Assembly (NCBI GenBank): GCA_027488855.1
Contig: JAIYAV010000008.1
Span: 1 to 36,395 of the forward strand
DNA length: 36,395 nucleotides
Direction of reading: 5' to 3'
Origin: Saprospiraceae bacterium
GTDB lineage: Bacteria; Bacteroidota; Bacteroidia; Chitinophagales; Saprospiraceae
Of the stretch, positions 8,006 through 16,982 are shown one piece after another. A model generated the notes under the pieces. It worked only from the letters and a program-made list of their open reading frames with translations, did not search any database and had not been told where the DNA came from. Position 1 is the first letter of the stretch. Each line of letters opens with the position of its first letter. A program made the position numbers and the translations under genes.

Positions 8006-9484
8006 TTAATTATTGGGCAAACACAGCTTATTGGCGATCAATTCACCTTGTGGAATTGGCCAAATGTAATCTGGCTGTGTCGGCAGGATCGTTGCTACGT
8101 TGGCCTTTCCAGGAATCGGCAACAGCAAACGCGTACAATCCAATGAGCGGAAACCTTCACCCAAAAGCTCCATCCGGCGCTCCAACAACAGGGCGCTGAT
8201 AAACGCATTGGTGTCGGCAAAATCGGCAGCAGCAAAGGTTTTGCTGGCATCCGAACGTTTGCGAACCGCATTCAACAGGGCGATAGCGCGATCATTGACA
8301 CCACTGGTGCGCGCAATGGCCTCAGCAGCGTTCAGCAGTATTTCTGCATAACGGATCACGGGAGCATAATCCAGGTGCTGTGGCCCCAATGCGAATTTGT
8401 TCAGGTAGGTCTTGGTACCCACTACTGTAACCATTTTTTTCCGCGCATCAGCGGCATTGAAAGCAGGATTGTTGATGATGCCAGCAGCAGTTAGATTCAA
8501 AGAGAAATCACCAATACCCCGTGGGCCAGGGTTGTAGTAGCTACCCAAACCATTCTGGGTACCAGGCAGGTCAACATCGGTGAAAGGCATCGAAAAAATG
8601 CTCTCCGTGGTGGTATAAGGCGCTGCGAATGTTTTGGTAATATCTGCTTGCAACTCATGAGCTACACCACTAGCAGCCTTGAATGGAGCTGCCGTAGGCA
8701 CCAGTTTATTGGCTTCGGTAATCACGTCAGCATAACGTTGCATAGAGAGGTAAACCCGCGTTTTGAGCGCTATCGCCGTGTTTTTATGGGCACGGGTAGT
8801 GTTCAACAAAGCGCTGGAATAGTTGGCAGGCAGGTTCGTTTCTGCAAAATTCAAATCTTCAAGCACCTTAGCATACGTTTCAGCTACCGTGGCACGCGCC
8901 AAATCATTGCCACCATCCGATTTTTCTCCTTTCAAACGCAGGGGAACACCCAACTTGGAACCATTGCCATCGGCAAATGGGCGGCTGTACAGGGTCAACA
9001 AGGTATAGTAGCACAAGCCACGAATGAACCGCGCTTCGGCAATGTAGTTGTTGGCCAAGGCGTCGTTGCCCAATATGGCTTTGTTCGCTTCAACCCCTTC
9101 AATGAAAAGGTTGCAGTTGTTGATGGTAAAATAAACCTGGTTCCAGAGGTTGTTTACCTCGTTGGCACTTGCTACGAGGGTGTGGTTCCAGGTCTGGAAA
9201 CCCGTCACCCCGTTGGTGGTTTCGTTCAGGAATTCCTCACCGCGGATATCGTGGTATACTTGAAAACGGCCACCATACAACTGACCACTCTGGATGTTGT
9301 TGTACAGGCCATTGACCTGGTTCAGGATACGGGCTGGCGTAGCAAACGCAGACACATCACTGATGGATGTAATCGGAACCGGGTTCAGCAACTCTTCTGA
9401 ATTACAGCCCGAGAAAATAAAGGTTCCGCCGATAAAAGCCAGCGCGATCCCTGTTTTTTGAATAAATTGTATCGAGTTCTTCAT
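8006..9484 (-). CDS. SusD/RagB-family nutrient-binding outer-membrane lipoprotein (pair 2)
   Basis: A 492-residue lipoprotein with signal and lipobox FSGC (Cys27) followed by NSEELLNP. SusD hallmarks are the helical NQVNGLYNNIQSG segment, AEARFIRGLCYYTLLTLYSRPF (in the TPR region, about 155-175), and the C-terminal LLLERRMELLGEGFRSLDCTR block. It follows its SusC partner by 29 bp on the same strand. It differs markedly in sequence from the pair-1 SusD, so the two pairs probably bind different ligands rather than being a recent duplication. Confidence 0.93.
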   Translation of the reverse strand: MKNSIQFIQKTGIALAFIGGTFIFSGCNSEELLNPVPITSISDVSAFATPARILNQVNGLYNNIQSGQLYGGRFQVYHDIRGEEFLNETTNGVTGFQTWNHTLVASANEVNNLWNQVYFTINNCNLFIEGVEANKAILGNDALANNYIAEARFIRGLCYYTLLTLYSRPFADGNGSKLGVPLRLKGEKSDGGNDLARATVAETYAKVLEDLNFAETNLPANYSSALLNTTRAHKNTAIALKTRVYLSMQRYADVITEANKLVPTAAPFKAASGVAHELQADITKTFAAPYTTTESIFSMPFTDVDLPGTQNGLGSYYNPGPRGIGDFSLNLTAAGIINNPAFNAADARKKMVTVVGTKTYLNKFALGPQHLDYAPVIRYAEILLNAAEAIARTSGVNDRAIALLNAVRKRSDASKTFAAADFADTNAFISALLLERRMELLGEGFRSLDCTRLLLPIPGKANVATILPTQPDYIWPIPQGELIANKLCLPNN

Positions 9485-9513
9485 GATTGTCCTTTGATTT
9501 TAATACCCCTAAA

Positions 9514-12500
9514 TTAGAAACCAACATTCAAACCTACGGAAATGGTGCGCGCCATCGGAACCGAGTTGCGGTCTACCCCAGGAGCGCCATTGCTGTTGCC
9601 ATTGGTAGATACTTCGGGGTCAGTACCCGTGTACTGGGTAAACAAGAAGGCGTTGTTCGCTGTACCATATACCCGGATGTTGCTGACATTGATTTTGCTG
9701 GTCAAACTTTTAGGGAGGGTATAGCCGAGGGTGATGTTGCGAATCCGCATAAAGTCACCTTTCTCTACGTTTTCGGAGATCGGGAAGGCGGAACCGTTGG
9801 AAACGTTGTCACCCAATACTGGGCGAGGGATATTGGTCACATCGCCGTCTTTTTGCCACCGGGTTAGTACTTCAACCTGATTGTTCCAGAAACGTTGGTC
9901 GCGCAAGCCCGCTTTGGTACCATTGTAGACGTAATTGCCACCAGAATACTGTACCTGAACATTTAAGTCAATGCCGTGGAATCTGAAGGTATTGTCCCAT
10001 GCGCCGAAGAAAGTAGGCAATACTGGGCCAAAAATTTTACCGTCGGCAGCCACGGTTACGGCGGCAGCAGTAGCACCAGTGCCTTGAACCGTCCAACGAG
10101 ATTGTCCACTAGGTACCACGTGGCTGTAGAGGATTCTTTCGCCCTTGGCGTTGATGAAAACCCGGCGGCCAGTAGCAGGATCAACCCCATCTGTAGGTAC
10201 AACGTACAAACTACCAATGGATTCACCCACGCGAGTAATATTCGCAGTTTCCAAACCAGCAGTTGCAGTGAAAATATCGGTGTTTCCAGCAGCCAGTGCG
10301 GTCACCTCATTCTGCATGAAGGCAATGTTGAAGTTGGAAGTCCAGCTGAATTTCGCTTTTTTCAGAATGGTACCTGTTAGGCCAAATTCCCAACCGGTGT
10401 TCCGCATCGAACCAATGTTGGTTTGAATTGAGTTGCCAGGGATACCTTTAGAAGGCGCCTGTGGTGAGTTCAAGATCAGCCCATCAATGTCGTTCTGGAA
10501 ATAAGTGATTTCACCCGTCAGGCGATCTTCCAGTAAGCCAAAGTTGATCCCAATGTCCGTCTTGCGGCTGGTTTCCCAGGAAAGGTTGGTGTTGCCAGCC
10601 TGAGCAAAGCCAGTGGTTGGGTTGGCACCATACAAACCTGATCCATAGATGGACAATGAAGCAAAGTCACCAATACCATTGTTGTTGCCCACTTCACCAT
10701 AGCTACCGCGGATGCGGAAAAAGTTGATGGCATTGCCCAAGGAATTTTTCCAGAAGTCCAGTTCAGAAAGGGTCAAACCCGCTGAAGCCCCCCAGAAAAT
10801 ACCTGCTTTTTTGCCGGGAGCAAAAGCAGAGTATTCATCTTGGCGCAAATTGGCCGTCATCAGGAAGATCTTTTTGAAATCGTAGTTCAAACGACCAAAG
10901 TAAGACAACAGGTAGTTTTCACCCTGTCCATTGCCCGCAGGTACAATGGTGGTGAAGTTTCCTTGGTAGGTAGTAAAGAATGGGTCACCAATTACTGTCC
11001 GACTTGCACCCCAACTGGAAGAAGTGGTACGCTGTTGTTCGTTACCAACCAGGAAAGAGAAGTTGTGCTTCTCGGCCAGGGAGAAATCATAAGTCAGCAA
11101 ATGCTGCCAGTTCCAACGATCGAGGCTATTGACAATGTTGGTTGCTGCGCCGTTGGTACCGAAACCGTCACCATGAACCGGAGTTTGGAAAGAAATGTTC
11201 TCCAAACTGAGTTGGTCAACGCCATATTGAGTGCGGTACGTCAAACCCTTGAAAAGATTAACATCCACAAAAACAGCAGCTTGAAGTTGTTTTGCCTCGG
11301 AAGTGAAGCTGTTCAACTCGATGATTGGAACCGGGTTGACAAAACCCACCTGCTGTAAGTTGCGGTAACGGCCAGGCTGGTTGTTGGAAGCAATGTTGTA
11401 AGAGCCATCGGCATTGTAGGCAGGGATATTGGGGGCAGTAACCAATGGAATACGGCCAAGGCCAGAAGTGCCGAATGACTGGCCAGGTAGAGAACCTGTA
11501 CTGGGGGCCGCATTAAAGTTGGTTGTGTACCCCATGTTTGTGCCAATTTTTACTTTTTTGCCCAATTTGTGATCGAGGCTCAAACGACCCGAAAGACGCT
11601 CAAAAGTATTGCTGACAATCATCCCTTCTTGGTTGGAATAACCCAAGGAAAGGAAATAAGTGGTACCTGAACTCCCACCTGAGAAACTCAAGCCGTGGTT
11701 GTGAGACAAGCCAGTTTGTAGTACGTAGTCGTACCAGTCCGTATCTACGGTTTTACCATCAATGGTTTCCAGGAAGAACTGATCAGGAAGGTTTGCGTTG
11801 CGTGCCGCTTCATTCTTGTAGCCAACGTATTGTTCGGCGTTCAAAAGGTCGAAACGTCTTGCTGCACTGGTCCAACCAGCCCAACCATCGTAACTGATTT
11901 TGGTTTTGCCTTCCTTACCCCGTTTGGTGGTAATCAAAACAACCCCGGCACTGGCCCGCGAACCGTAGATGGCCGCTGCAGCAGCATCTTTTAGGATTTC
12001 GATGCTCTCAATGTCGTTAGGGTTGATGTTGGACAGGACGTTGTTCGCGGCATTGTTACCGCCATCACCGGTGAAGGTAGGTACTCCGTCCAATACGATC
12101 AAAGGGAAAGAACTCAAATTGATCGAGTTGATCCCCCGGATGCGGAATACGGGTGGGTTGTTGAGTACCCCGTTGGGCAAACTCACGTTGACCCCCGCAG
12201 CACGGCCTTGCAGCGCTTGGTCAAAACTTTGTACCGGTGAAGAAGCCAGATCCGAACCCTTGATCGAAGAAATGGTTCCGGTAATGTCCCGTCTTTGTTG
12301 GGTACCATAACCTACGACGACCACTTCATTGATGTTGACGCCAGCTTCTAATTCCACCTCAACAACGTTGGACGTGCCAAGCTCAACTTCACGGGTGGTG
12401 TACCCCGTATAACTAATGACCAAAGTTGTGGCGTTGGCAGGTGCGGAAACGGAGTAGGTTCCATCGACATCGGTCACGGTACCTGCTGAGGTACCTTTGA

Positions 12501-12630
12501 CGAAGACGGAGGCGCCGATGAGCGCCTCTTTGCTGCTTTGGTCAACCACCTTTCCGGTGATGGTGCGCTGAGCCAGCATTGTAGCCAGACTGCCCAGCAG
12601 CAGCATGAGCACTAGTGAGAGTTTTTTCAT
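9514..12630 (-). CDS. SusC/RagA-family TonB-dependent outer-membrane transporter (pair 2)
   Basis: A 1038-residue transporter with signal peptide (1-20, TMLA/Q), carboxypeptidase-D-like domain (RTITGKVVDQSSKEALIGA, about 22-95), TonB-box-like INEVVVVGYGTQQ, a plug with the SusC signature (NINPNDIESIEILKDAAAAAIYG), and a beta-barrel ending GLNVGF. The start at 12630 begins the signal peptide; a TTG three codons upstream is an unlikely alternative. The first seven codons are nearly the same as in SusC1, but the proteins diverge after the signal peptide. The gene is transcribed with the SusD gene that follows. Confidence 0.93.
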   Translation of the reverse strand: MKKLSLVLMLLLGSLATMLAQRTITGKVVDQSSKEALIGASVFVKGTSAGTVTDVDGTYSVSAPANATTLVISYTGYTTREVELGTSNVVEVELEAGVNINEVVVVGYGTQQRRDITGTISSIKGSDLASSPVQSFDQALQGRAAGVNVSLPNGVLNNPPVFRIRGINSINLSSFPLIVLDGVPTFTGDGGNNAANNVLSNINPNDIESIEILKDAAAAAIYGSRASAGVVLITTKRGKEGKTKISYDGWAGWTSAARRFDLLNAEQYVGYKNEAARNANLPDQFFLETIDGKTVDTDWYDYVLQTGLSHNHGLSFSGGSSGTTYFLSLGYSNQEGMIVSNTFERLSGRLSLDHKLGKKVKIGTNMGYTTNFNAAPSTGSLPGQSFGTSGLGRIPLVTAPNIPAYNADGSYNIASNNQPGRYRNLQQVGFVNPVPIIELNSFTSEAKQLQAAVFVDVNLFKGLTYRTQYGVDQLSLENISFQTPVHGDGFGTNGAATNIVNSLDRWNWQHLLTYDFSLAEKHNFSFLVGNEQQRTTSSSWGASRTVIGDPFFTTYQGNFTTIVPAGNGQGENYLLSYFGRLNYDFKKIFLMTANLRQDEYSAFAPGKKAGIFWGASAGLTLSELDFWKNSLGNAINFFRIRGSYGEVGNNNGIGDFASLSIYGSGLYGANPTTGFAQAGNTNLSWETSRKTDIGINFGLLEDRLTGEITYFQNDIDGLILNSPQAPSKGIPGNSIQTNIGSMRNTGWEFGLTGTILKKAKFSWTSNFNIAFMQNEVTALAAGNTDIFTATAGLETANITRVGESIGSLYVVPTDGVDPATGRRVFINAKGERILYSHVVPSGQSRWTVQGTGATAAAVTVAADGKIFGPVLPTFFGAWDNTFRFHGIDLNVQVQYSGGNYVYNGTKAGLRDQRFWNNQVEVLTRWQKDGDVTNIPRPVLGDNVSNGSAFPISENVEKGDFMRIRNITLGYTLPKSLTSKINVSNIRVYGTANNAFLFTQYTGTDPEVSTNGNSNGAPGVDRNSVPMARTISVGLNVGF

Positions 12631-12671
12631 ACAAAACAAATTTTGATCAAAAAAAAGTAATGTTATAGATA

Positions 12672-12679
12672 CAAAGTTA
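12672..12679 (-). promoter_or_regulatory. Candidate -7 box for SusC2-SusD2 operon
   Basis: On the minus strand this reads TAACTTTG, matching TAnnTTTG, about 42 nt upstream of the SusC2 start. A -33 TTG at the usual spacing is not evident. Confidence 0.4.
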
Positions 12680-12743
12680 ATAAACGCATTGTGTTATTTT
12701 GTCGGCAATTGGGCAAAGAAGTAGTATAGGGCTTGCAATATCT

Positions 12744-12751
12744 TATCTTTG
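12744..12751 (+). promoter_or_regulatory. Candidate -7 box for ribA
   Basis: TATCTTTG matches TAnnTTTG about 80-90 nt upstream of the ribA start, facing away from the SusC2 promoter. The -33 region is not convincing. Downstream, at 12808-12825, an 18-base palindrome (ATATTTTC, CT, GAAAATAT) lies just before the ATG and may fold in the mRNA. Confidence 0.4.
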
Positions 12752-12832
12752 CAATTGTAAAACCTTATCAGGGCTGGGCTTGTTCTTTAAAAAGTCCAAG
12801 ATTAAGAATATTTTCCTGAAAATATCCGTCAA

Positions 12833-13462
12833 ATGGCGAAAATTGGGGAGGAATTGTTGTACATGGAAGTAAAGGAAAAAAGCTTGGTTCGACAAGCAGA
12901 GGCACTGATTCCAACCCCTTGGGGTAATTTTCGGATGGCAGCTTATGCCCAAAACTCCGAAGATTGGATGCCCCATTTGGCGCTAATTAGTGAACATTGC
13001 AACCTCAACGAACCTGTGCTTACGCGCTTGCATTCGGAATGTCTTACCGGAGATTTGTTTGGTTCCAAACGTTGTGACTGTGGCGAACAATTGGCCTATG
13101 CTTTACATAAAGTGGCCAACGAAGGAGGGATGTTGCTTTACCTACGCCAGGAAGGCCGGGGTATTGGCCTCATCAATAAACTCAAAGCTTACAACCTACA
13201 AGACATGGGCTTCAATACCATCGATGCCAACATTCATCTCGGCTTTGAAGCAGATGCCCGCGATTATGGGATCGCCATTGAAATGCTGGAAGATCTAGGG
13301 GTAAGTGAAATCAAACTATTGACCAATAATCCGGATAAAATTGAGGCCTTTGAACATACCTCAGTCAAAGTAACCAACCGGATTCCCATCATCATCGAAC
13401 CCAATCCCGACAACCGGGAATACCTGCGGGTCAAGCAGGAATTTATGGGGCATTTACTGTAG
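12833..13462 (+). CDS. ribA: GTP cyclohydrolase II
   Basis: Catalyses the first committed step of riboflavin synthesis: GTP to 2,5-diamino-6-ribosylamino-4(3H)-pyrimidinone 5'-phosphate, formate and pyrophosphate, in the cytoplasm. The 209-residue protein is a stand-alone RibA (E. coli type, about 196 residues), not fused to a RibB domain. Zinc ligands appear as C70-x10-C81-x-C83 (SECLTGDLFGSKRCDC). The catalytic/GTP-binding block RQEGRGIGL is at 105-113, and the C-terminal LLTNNPDKIEAFE segment is conserved. The start is uncertain: ATG 12833 gives 209 residues, while ATG 12863 gives 199 and is preceded by GGGGAGG at 12845-12851. No FMN-riboswitch-like leader is seen. Confidence 0.95.
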   Translation: MAKIGEELLYMEVKEKSLVRQAEALIPTPWGNFRMAAYAQNSEDWMPHLALISEHCNLNEPVLTRLHSECLTGDLFGSKRCDCGEQLAYALHKVANEGGMLLYLRQEGRGIGLINKLKAYNLQDMGFNTIDANIHLGFEADARDYGIAIEMLEDLGVSEIKLLTNNPDKIEAFEHTSVKVTNRIPIIIEPNPDNREYLRVKQEFMGHLL

Positions 13463-13544
13463 GGGTAACCCTGCGTGGTTACCCAACTATTAGGGCGACC
13501 GCAAGGGTCGCCCCAACAACCCGGGCGACCACGTAGGGCCGCCC
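13463..13544. repeat. Three tandem GC-rich hairpins (GGGCGACC type)
   Basis: Between ribA and the oxidoreductase three hairpins follow one another: GGGTAACC/GGTTACCC (13463-13484), GGGCGACC/GGTCGCCC with a GCAAG loop (13493-13513), and GGGCGACC/GGCCGCCC with one mismatch (13523-13544). The shared (A/T)GGGCGACC...CGCCCC core recurs at 16983-17076, so this is a dispersed palindromic repeat family. It may also attenuate ribA transcription. Confidence 0.8.
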
Positions 13545-13559
13545 CAACCACAATCCACC

Positions 13560-14540
13560 ATGCGCGCTATCCAAATCCATCAATTCGGCTCAGCCGAAGA
13601 ACTTTACCTAGGAGATTTTCCTACTCCCGACCCTGCTGCACATGAAATCCGGGTCAAAGTCAAAGCCACGGCACTGAATCGCGCCGACCTTTTGCAACGT
13701 GAAGGCAAATACCCGCCACCGCCAGGTGAAAGCCCCATTATGGGTCTGGAAATTGCCGGAGAGGTGGAGCAACTCGGTGAAAAGGTGACCAAATGGAAGA
13801 TCGGTGACCGGGTATGTGGGCTTTTGGCTGGCGGCGGTTATGCTGAATACGCCGTCATCCATGAAGATGTGGCTATGCCAATCCCTGAAAACCTGGACTT
13901 TTTGGCCGCTGCGGCTATTCCTGAAGCCTTTTTAACTGCCTTTCAAGCCTTGGTTTGGATTGCCAAACTCAAGGCTGGCGAGACCTTATTGCTTCACGCA
14001 GGGGCAAGTGGCGTGGGCACCGCTGCGCTGCAACTGGCAAGTTTGATCGGAGCCAAAACGTATGCAACAGCGTCGGCAGAAAAACATGCTCTTTGCCTGA
14101 CTTTGGGTGCCGAGCAGTGTATCGACTACAAAACGCAAGACTTTGCGGAATGCATCCAGGATTGGACCAAGGGTAGGGGAGTAGATGTGGTGCTGGATTT
14201 CTTAGGAGCTTCCTATTTGGAGCGCAACCTCAAAGCCCTAGGTATGGATGGCCGAATGGTGATGCTCGCCATCATGGGCGGTGCACAAGCGGATGGCATC
14301 AATCTGGGCATGGTGTTGATGAAACGTCTTAGTATTCATGGCTCAACGTTGCGCGCACGAACATTGACCTATAAAACGGAATTGACTCAGGCTTTTATGG
14401 ATTTGGCCTGGGCGCATTTTGCGAGCGGTGCCTTGTTTCCGGTTGTGGATAAAGTTTTCCCTTGGGAGGATGTGGCGCAGGCTCATTTGTACATGGAAGA
14501 GAATCGGAATCAGGGGAAAATTGTGTTGAGCATACAATAG
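13560..14540 (+). CDS. PIG3-like NAD(P)H:quinone oxidoreductase (MDR/zeta-crystallin family)
   Basis: A 326-residue zinc-independent medium-chain reductase of the quinone oxidoreductase type, a cytoplasmic enzyme that transfers electrons from NAD(P)H to quinones or related enones. The N-terminal GroES-like domain shows the PIG3/TP53I3-type segment NRADLLQREGKYPPPPGESPI (about 40-60). The cofactor-binding Rossmann motif is HAGASGVGTAALQLA (about 145-160). No structural-zinc cysteine cluster is present. It begins 97 bp after ribA, across the hairpin array, and ends 10 bp from the convergent Uma2 gene. The physiological substrate is unknown. Confidence 0.88.
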   Translation: MRAIQIHQFGSAEELYLGDFPTPDPAAHEIRVKVKATALNRADLLQREGKYPPPPGESPIMGLEIAGEVEQLGEKVTKWKIGDRVCGLLAGGGYAEYAVIHEDVAMPIPENLDFLAAAAIPEAFLTAFQALVWIAKLKAGETLLLHAGASGVGTAALQLASLIGAKTYATASAEKHALCLTLGAEQCIDYKTQDFAECIQDWTKGRGVDVVLDFLGASYLERNLKALGMDGRMVMLAIMGGAQADGINLGMVLMKRLSIHGSTLRARTLTYKTELTQAFMDLAWAHFASGALFPVVDKVFPWEDVAQAHLYMEENRNQGKIVLSIQ

Positions 14541-14550
14541 CCGAACGGCA

Positions 14551-15186
14551 TTATTTTTTTGCCCTCATTTCGCTGAGATTCAGCTCAAATCCGGGCAATA
14601 CCTCTTCTCCAGATAATTTTTGTTCAAACCCTTTTACACATTCTACTTCCTTTCCTGGCCGATAAACAAATACTTGTTCTTTGTAGGGGTCAATTAACCA
14701 CGCCAATTGTACTCCGTTTGACAACCAATTTTGAGTCATTTTTTGTTGCAACTTAGGGAGTCTATCGGTCTTTGAACGAATTTCAGCTACAAAATCTGGA
14801 ACAACCTGGATGAAACTTTCCTCATCATCGGGTTCTTCCGCCCAACGCTCGGGAGAAATCCAGGATACATCTGGCATTTTTGTAGCCCCGTCGGGTAAGT
14901 CATAGGTTCCATTGGGGCCAAAAACATGACCTTTACCCTGGCTTTCATTCCAGAGATTGAGTAAAAAATTAAGGCGGTTTTCGCGTTTTCCTGAACCTTT
15001 TTTGAGTGGGGACATAACTGAGATGATGCCATTTGCCTCCCGTTCAATTTGGAGATCGGGAAAAATTTCGATTAAGCCAATAAAGTCCTGTTTACTCAGT
15101 GGGATTTGAGATTCAAAAGCGCCGTATTTAAGGAAAAAATCCTCAACGCTCATATTTTTGGCTGATACAAAAGTAGAAGATCCCAT
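14551..15186 (-). CDS. Uma2-family (DUF820) putative restriction-endonuclease-fold protein
   Basis: A 211-residue protein with the PD-(D/E)xK-like layout of the Uma2/DUF820 family: SGKRENRLNFLLNLW (helix, about 73-88), KMPDVSWISPERW (about 113-125), PDFVAEIRSKTDRLPKLQQKM (about 140-160) and GVQLAWLIDP (about 167-176). Asp of PDVSW and Glu of VAEIRS are the likely metal ligands. The family is abundant in cyanobacteria and some Bacteroidota, and its biological role is not established. It starts 31 bp downstream of the App1-type phosphatase on the same strand, so the two may be co-transcribed. An in-frame Met at residue 12 is an alternative start. Confidence 0.85.
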   Translation of the reverse strand: MGSSTFVSAKNMSVEDFFLKYGAFESQIPLSKQDFIGLIEIFPDLQIEREANGIISVMSPLKKGSGKRENRLNFLLNLWNESQGKGHVFGPNGTYDLPDGATKMPDVSWISPERWAEEPDDEESFIQVVPDFVAEIRSKTDRLPKLQQKMTQNWLSNGVQLAWLIDPYKEQVFVYRPGKEVECVKGFEQKLSGEEVLPGFELNLSEMRAKK

Positions 15187-15217
15187 TCGAGAAGTTATCT
15201 TATTCTACAAAATTGCA

Positions 15218-16369
15218 CTATTTTGGGAAAACAGGCAAGCTCAATTTCCACTTCTGCTGACTTTGGCACAACTCTTCGAAGTATTCCAGGTCTAAAAACT
15301 GCTGCGCCGCACAAATTTTTGCCAATTGCTGATAGGAGCTAAATAGCTGAATTTTGTGGCTGGCCTCCTGTGCAACAAACTTCTCAAAACGCCGCAAAGG
15401 CCGACTTTTTTGTACGTCTCGAATATAAATGGCCGCTACCCGACCCGGGTAACGCTGGTCAATTTCGTGATAGATGTAGGGGTCTTTTTCTGCATTGTCG
15501 CCAATCAAAATGAACTGCTTTTCCGAATAAGTATCAAATATCCGGATGATGCTTTCCATTTTATGGTTCTGGTCTTTCTGGCTGATTTTGTAAGGAAACC
15601 CAATGTCGCGTAGGAGTACCGGAGCTTTGGGCATCGAGTGCAGCTGGAGGTAGCTCATCACCAAATCGTAGATGTTTCGTGGGCTATTTGACAAATAAAA
15701 CAGTGGAGAAAAACCATGGTCATCCATACCTCGGCGCAATGCCCGCAAAAAGGCCGCGACCTCATCAAAAACCTTACGGCGGTGGATGCTTTTGAAAAGG
15801 GTATTGTAAAAAGCCCGCCATTTGAGTGGACTGGCAACGCCTGTTTCAATGACCGTGTCATCCAAATCGGTAATAATCCCTAGCCGAGCACCTTGCGGCG
15901 GGAACAACACGCTTGTCGTGGTTTCGATCTCCAGATCATCCGTCCAGGGGGTTTGCAACAAGGTGACTTTTACGTTTTGCCAGGGTTCTTCATCCAACAG
16001 CAGTAAGGGCGGCTCCAGACTTGTGCTCAAAGTAAAATACCCCTCCTGATCAGTGATGAGTTCAAATTGATGATTTTCGATGTCTACCCGCAAAACGGCA
16101 TTGGGAATTTCGTCGCTCTCAAACCGGCGGTAAGAATTGATCAGATTTTGTAAAACGGTATTGATAGGACTATTGCGCAAGCGCTTTTTGACCAAAACCC
16201 TCCCTTGTAAAAAAAGATAATCAGGCCGACCAAAACCCCGATAAGTTGCGATCTTTATGGGCAAATTTTTTCCTACACCACTGACTTTGACCAGGGCAAA
16301 CCTCAGGTCATCAATGAAGTGGTCCAAACGACGCAGTAAATTGATTACAATGGTTTTCAGCGAAGGCAT
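15218..16369 (-). CDS. App1/DUF2183-family phosphatidate-phosphatase-like protein
   Basis: A 383-residue protein with a C-terminal HAD-type phosphatase domain like that of yeast App1 (Mg-dependent phosphatidate phosphatase). The nucleophile motif is TDLDDTV (D168, D170, T172), motif II is the SNSPRN segment, and the acid motif is ILIGDNAEKDPYIY. The N-terminal half (about 1-160) carries a small beta-rich region (VDIENHQFELITDQEGYFTL) common to bacterial members. No signal peptide is seen, so the protein is probably cytoplasmic or peripheral. The in vivo substrate in bacteria is not established. It lies upstream of the Uma2 gene and diverges from the NTF2-like gene. Confidence 0.87.
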   Translation of the reverse strand: MPSLKTIVINLLRRLDHFIDDLRFALVKVSGVGKNLPIKIATYRGFGRPDYLFLQGRVLVKKRLRNSPINTVLQNLINSYRRFESDEIPNAVLRVDIENHQFELITDQEGYFTLSTSLEPPLLLLDEEPWQNVKVTLLQTPWTDDLEIETTTSVLFPPQGARLGIITDLDDTVIETGVASPLKWRAFYNTLFKSIHRRKVFDEVAAFLRALRRGMDDHGFSPLFYLSNSPRNIYDLVMSYLQLHSMPKAPVLLRDIGFPYKISQKDQNHKMESIIRIFDTYSEKQFILIGDNAEKDPYIYHEIDQRYPGRVAAIYIRDVQKSRPLRRFEKFVAQEASHKIQLFSSYQQLAKICAAQQFLDLEYFEELCQSQQKWKLSLPVFPK

Positions 16370-16439
16370 CTAAAATGCAGTTTTCTTCGTTCAAAATTCG
16401 CAGAAACTTCCGATTTTTTCGCAGTAAAAACGAATAAAC

Positions 16440-16982
16440 ATGAGAAAATACTACTTATTGCTTTTCTGGGGCTTGGCTTTTTTACAACCGCTACAAGCTC
16501 AAGACACCGAAAAACCGATGTTTGAAGCTACCACGGCTGAGGTTTCCAGCATCGATGCCATCATCAAGACCCTGTATGAGGTCATCTCTGGCCCGGCTGG
16601 TCAGCGCCGGAATTGGAACAAGTTTCGTTCGCTATTTCGTCCCGAAGCCCGCCTGAATGCAGTGGGTAAGGACAGCAATGGCAAAGCCAAATTAACGACC
16701 ATGACCCAGGAGGACTACATTCGCAATGTAGGGCCAATGTTTGATGAAAAAGGTTTTTTTGAAAAAGAAATTGGCCGCTCGCAGGAAAAGTATGGCAACA
16801 TGGTGCACGTATTTAGTGCTTATGAAACCAGATTCACGGCAGCAAATGGAAAGGTCGAAGCCCGGGGCCTCAACAGCATCCAACTGGTGCAAAAAGATGG
16901 GCGTTTTTGGATTTTGAACATCATGTGGAACCCGGAATCGTCGGATAATCCAATTCCGGAGAAATATTTGAAAAAACCGTAG
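16440..16982 (+). CDS. Secreted NTF2/SnoaL-like protein
   Basis: A 180-residue exported protein. The signal peptide covers 1-20 (LQPLQA/Q). The mature part looks like an NTF2/SnoaL cone: an N-terminal helix (SSIDAIIKTLYEVIS), the RSLFRPEARLNAV strand, the YIRNVGPMF helix, and C-terminal strands ending in GRFWILNIMWNPE. Such folds bind small ligands or act as simple enzymes, but no catalytic residues can be assigned. It is probably periplasmic. It stands alone, with palindromic repeats immediately after its stop codon. Confidence 0.72.
   Translation: MRKYYLLLFWGLAFLQPLQAQDTEKPMFEATTAEVSSIDAIIKTLYEVISGPAGQRRNWNKFRSLFRPEARLNAVGKDSNGKAKLTTMTQEDYIRNVGPMFDEKGFFEKEIGRSQEKYGNMVHVFSAYETRFTAANGKVEARGLNSIQLVQKDGRFWILNIMWNPESSDNPIPEKYLKKP

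Noticed and set aside
12752..12832. Possible FMN riboswitch upstream of ribA
   Set aside because: The leader is only about 80 nt and lacks the multi-stem RFN element layout; only a small AT-rich palindrome is present.
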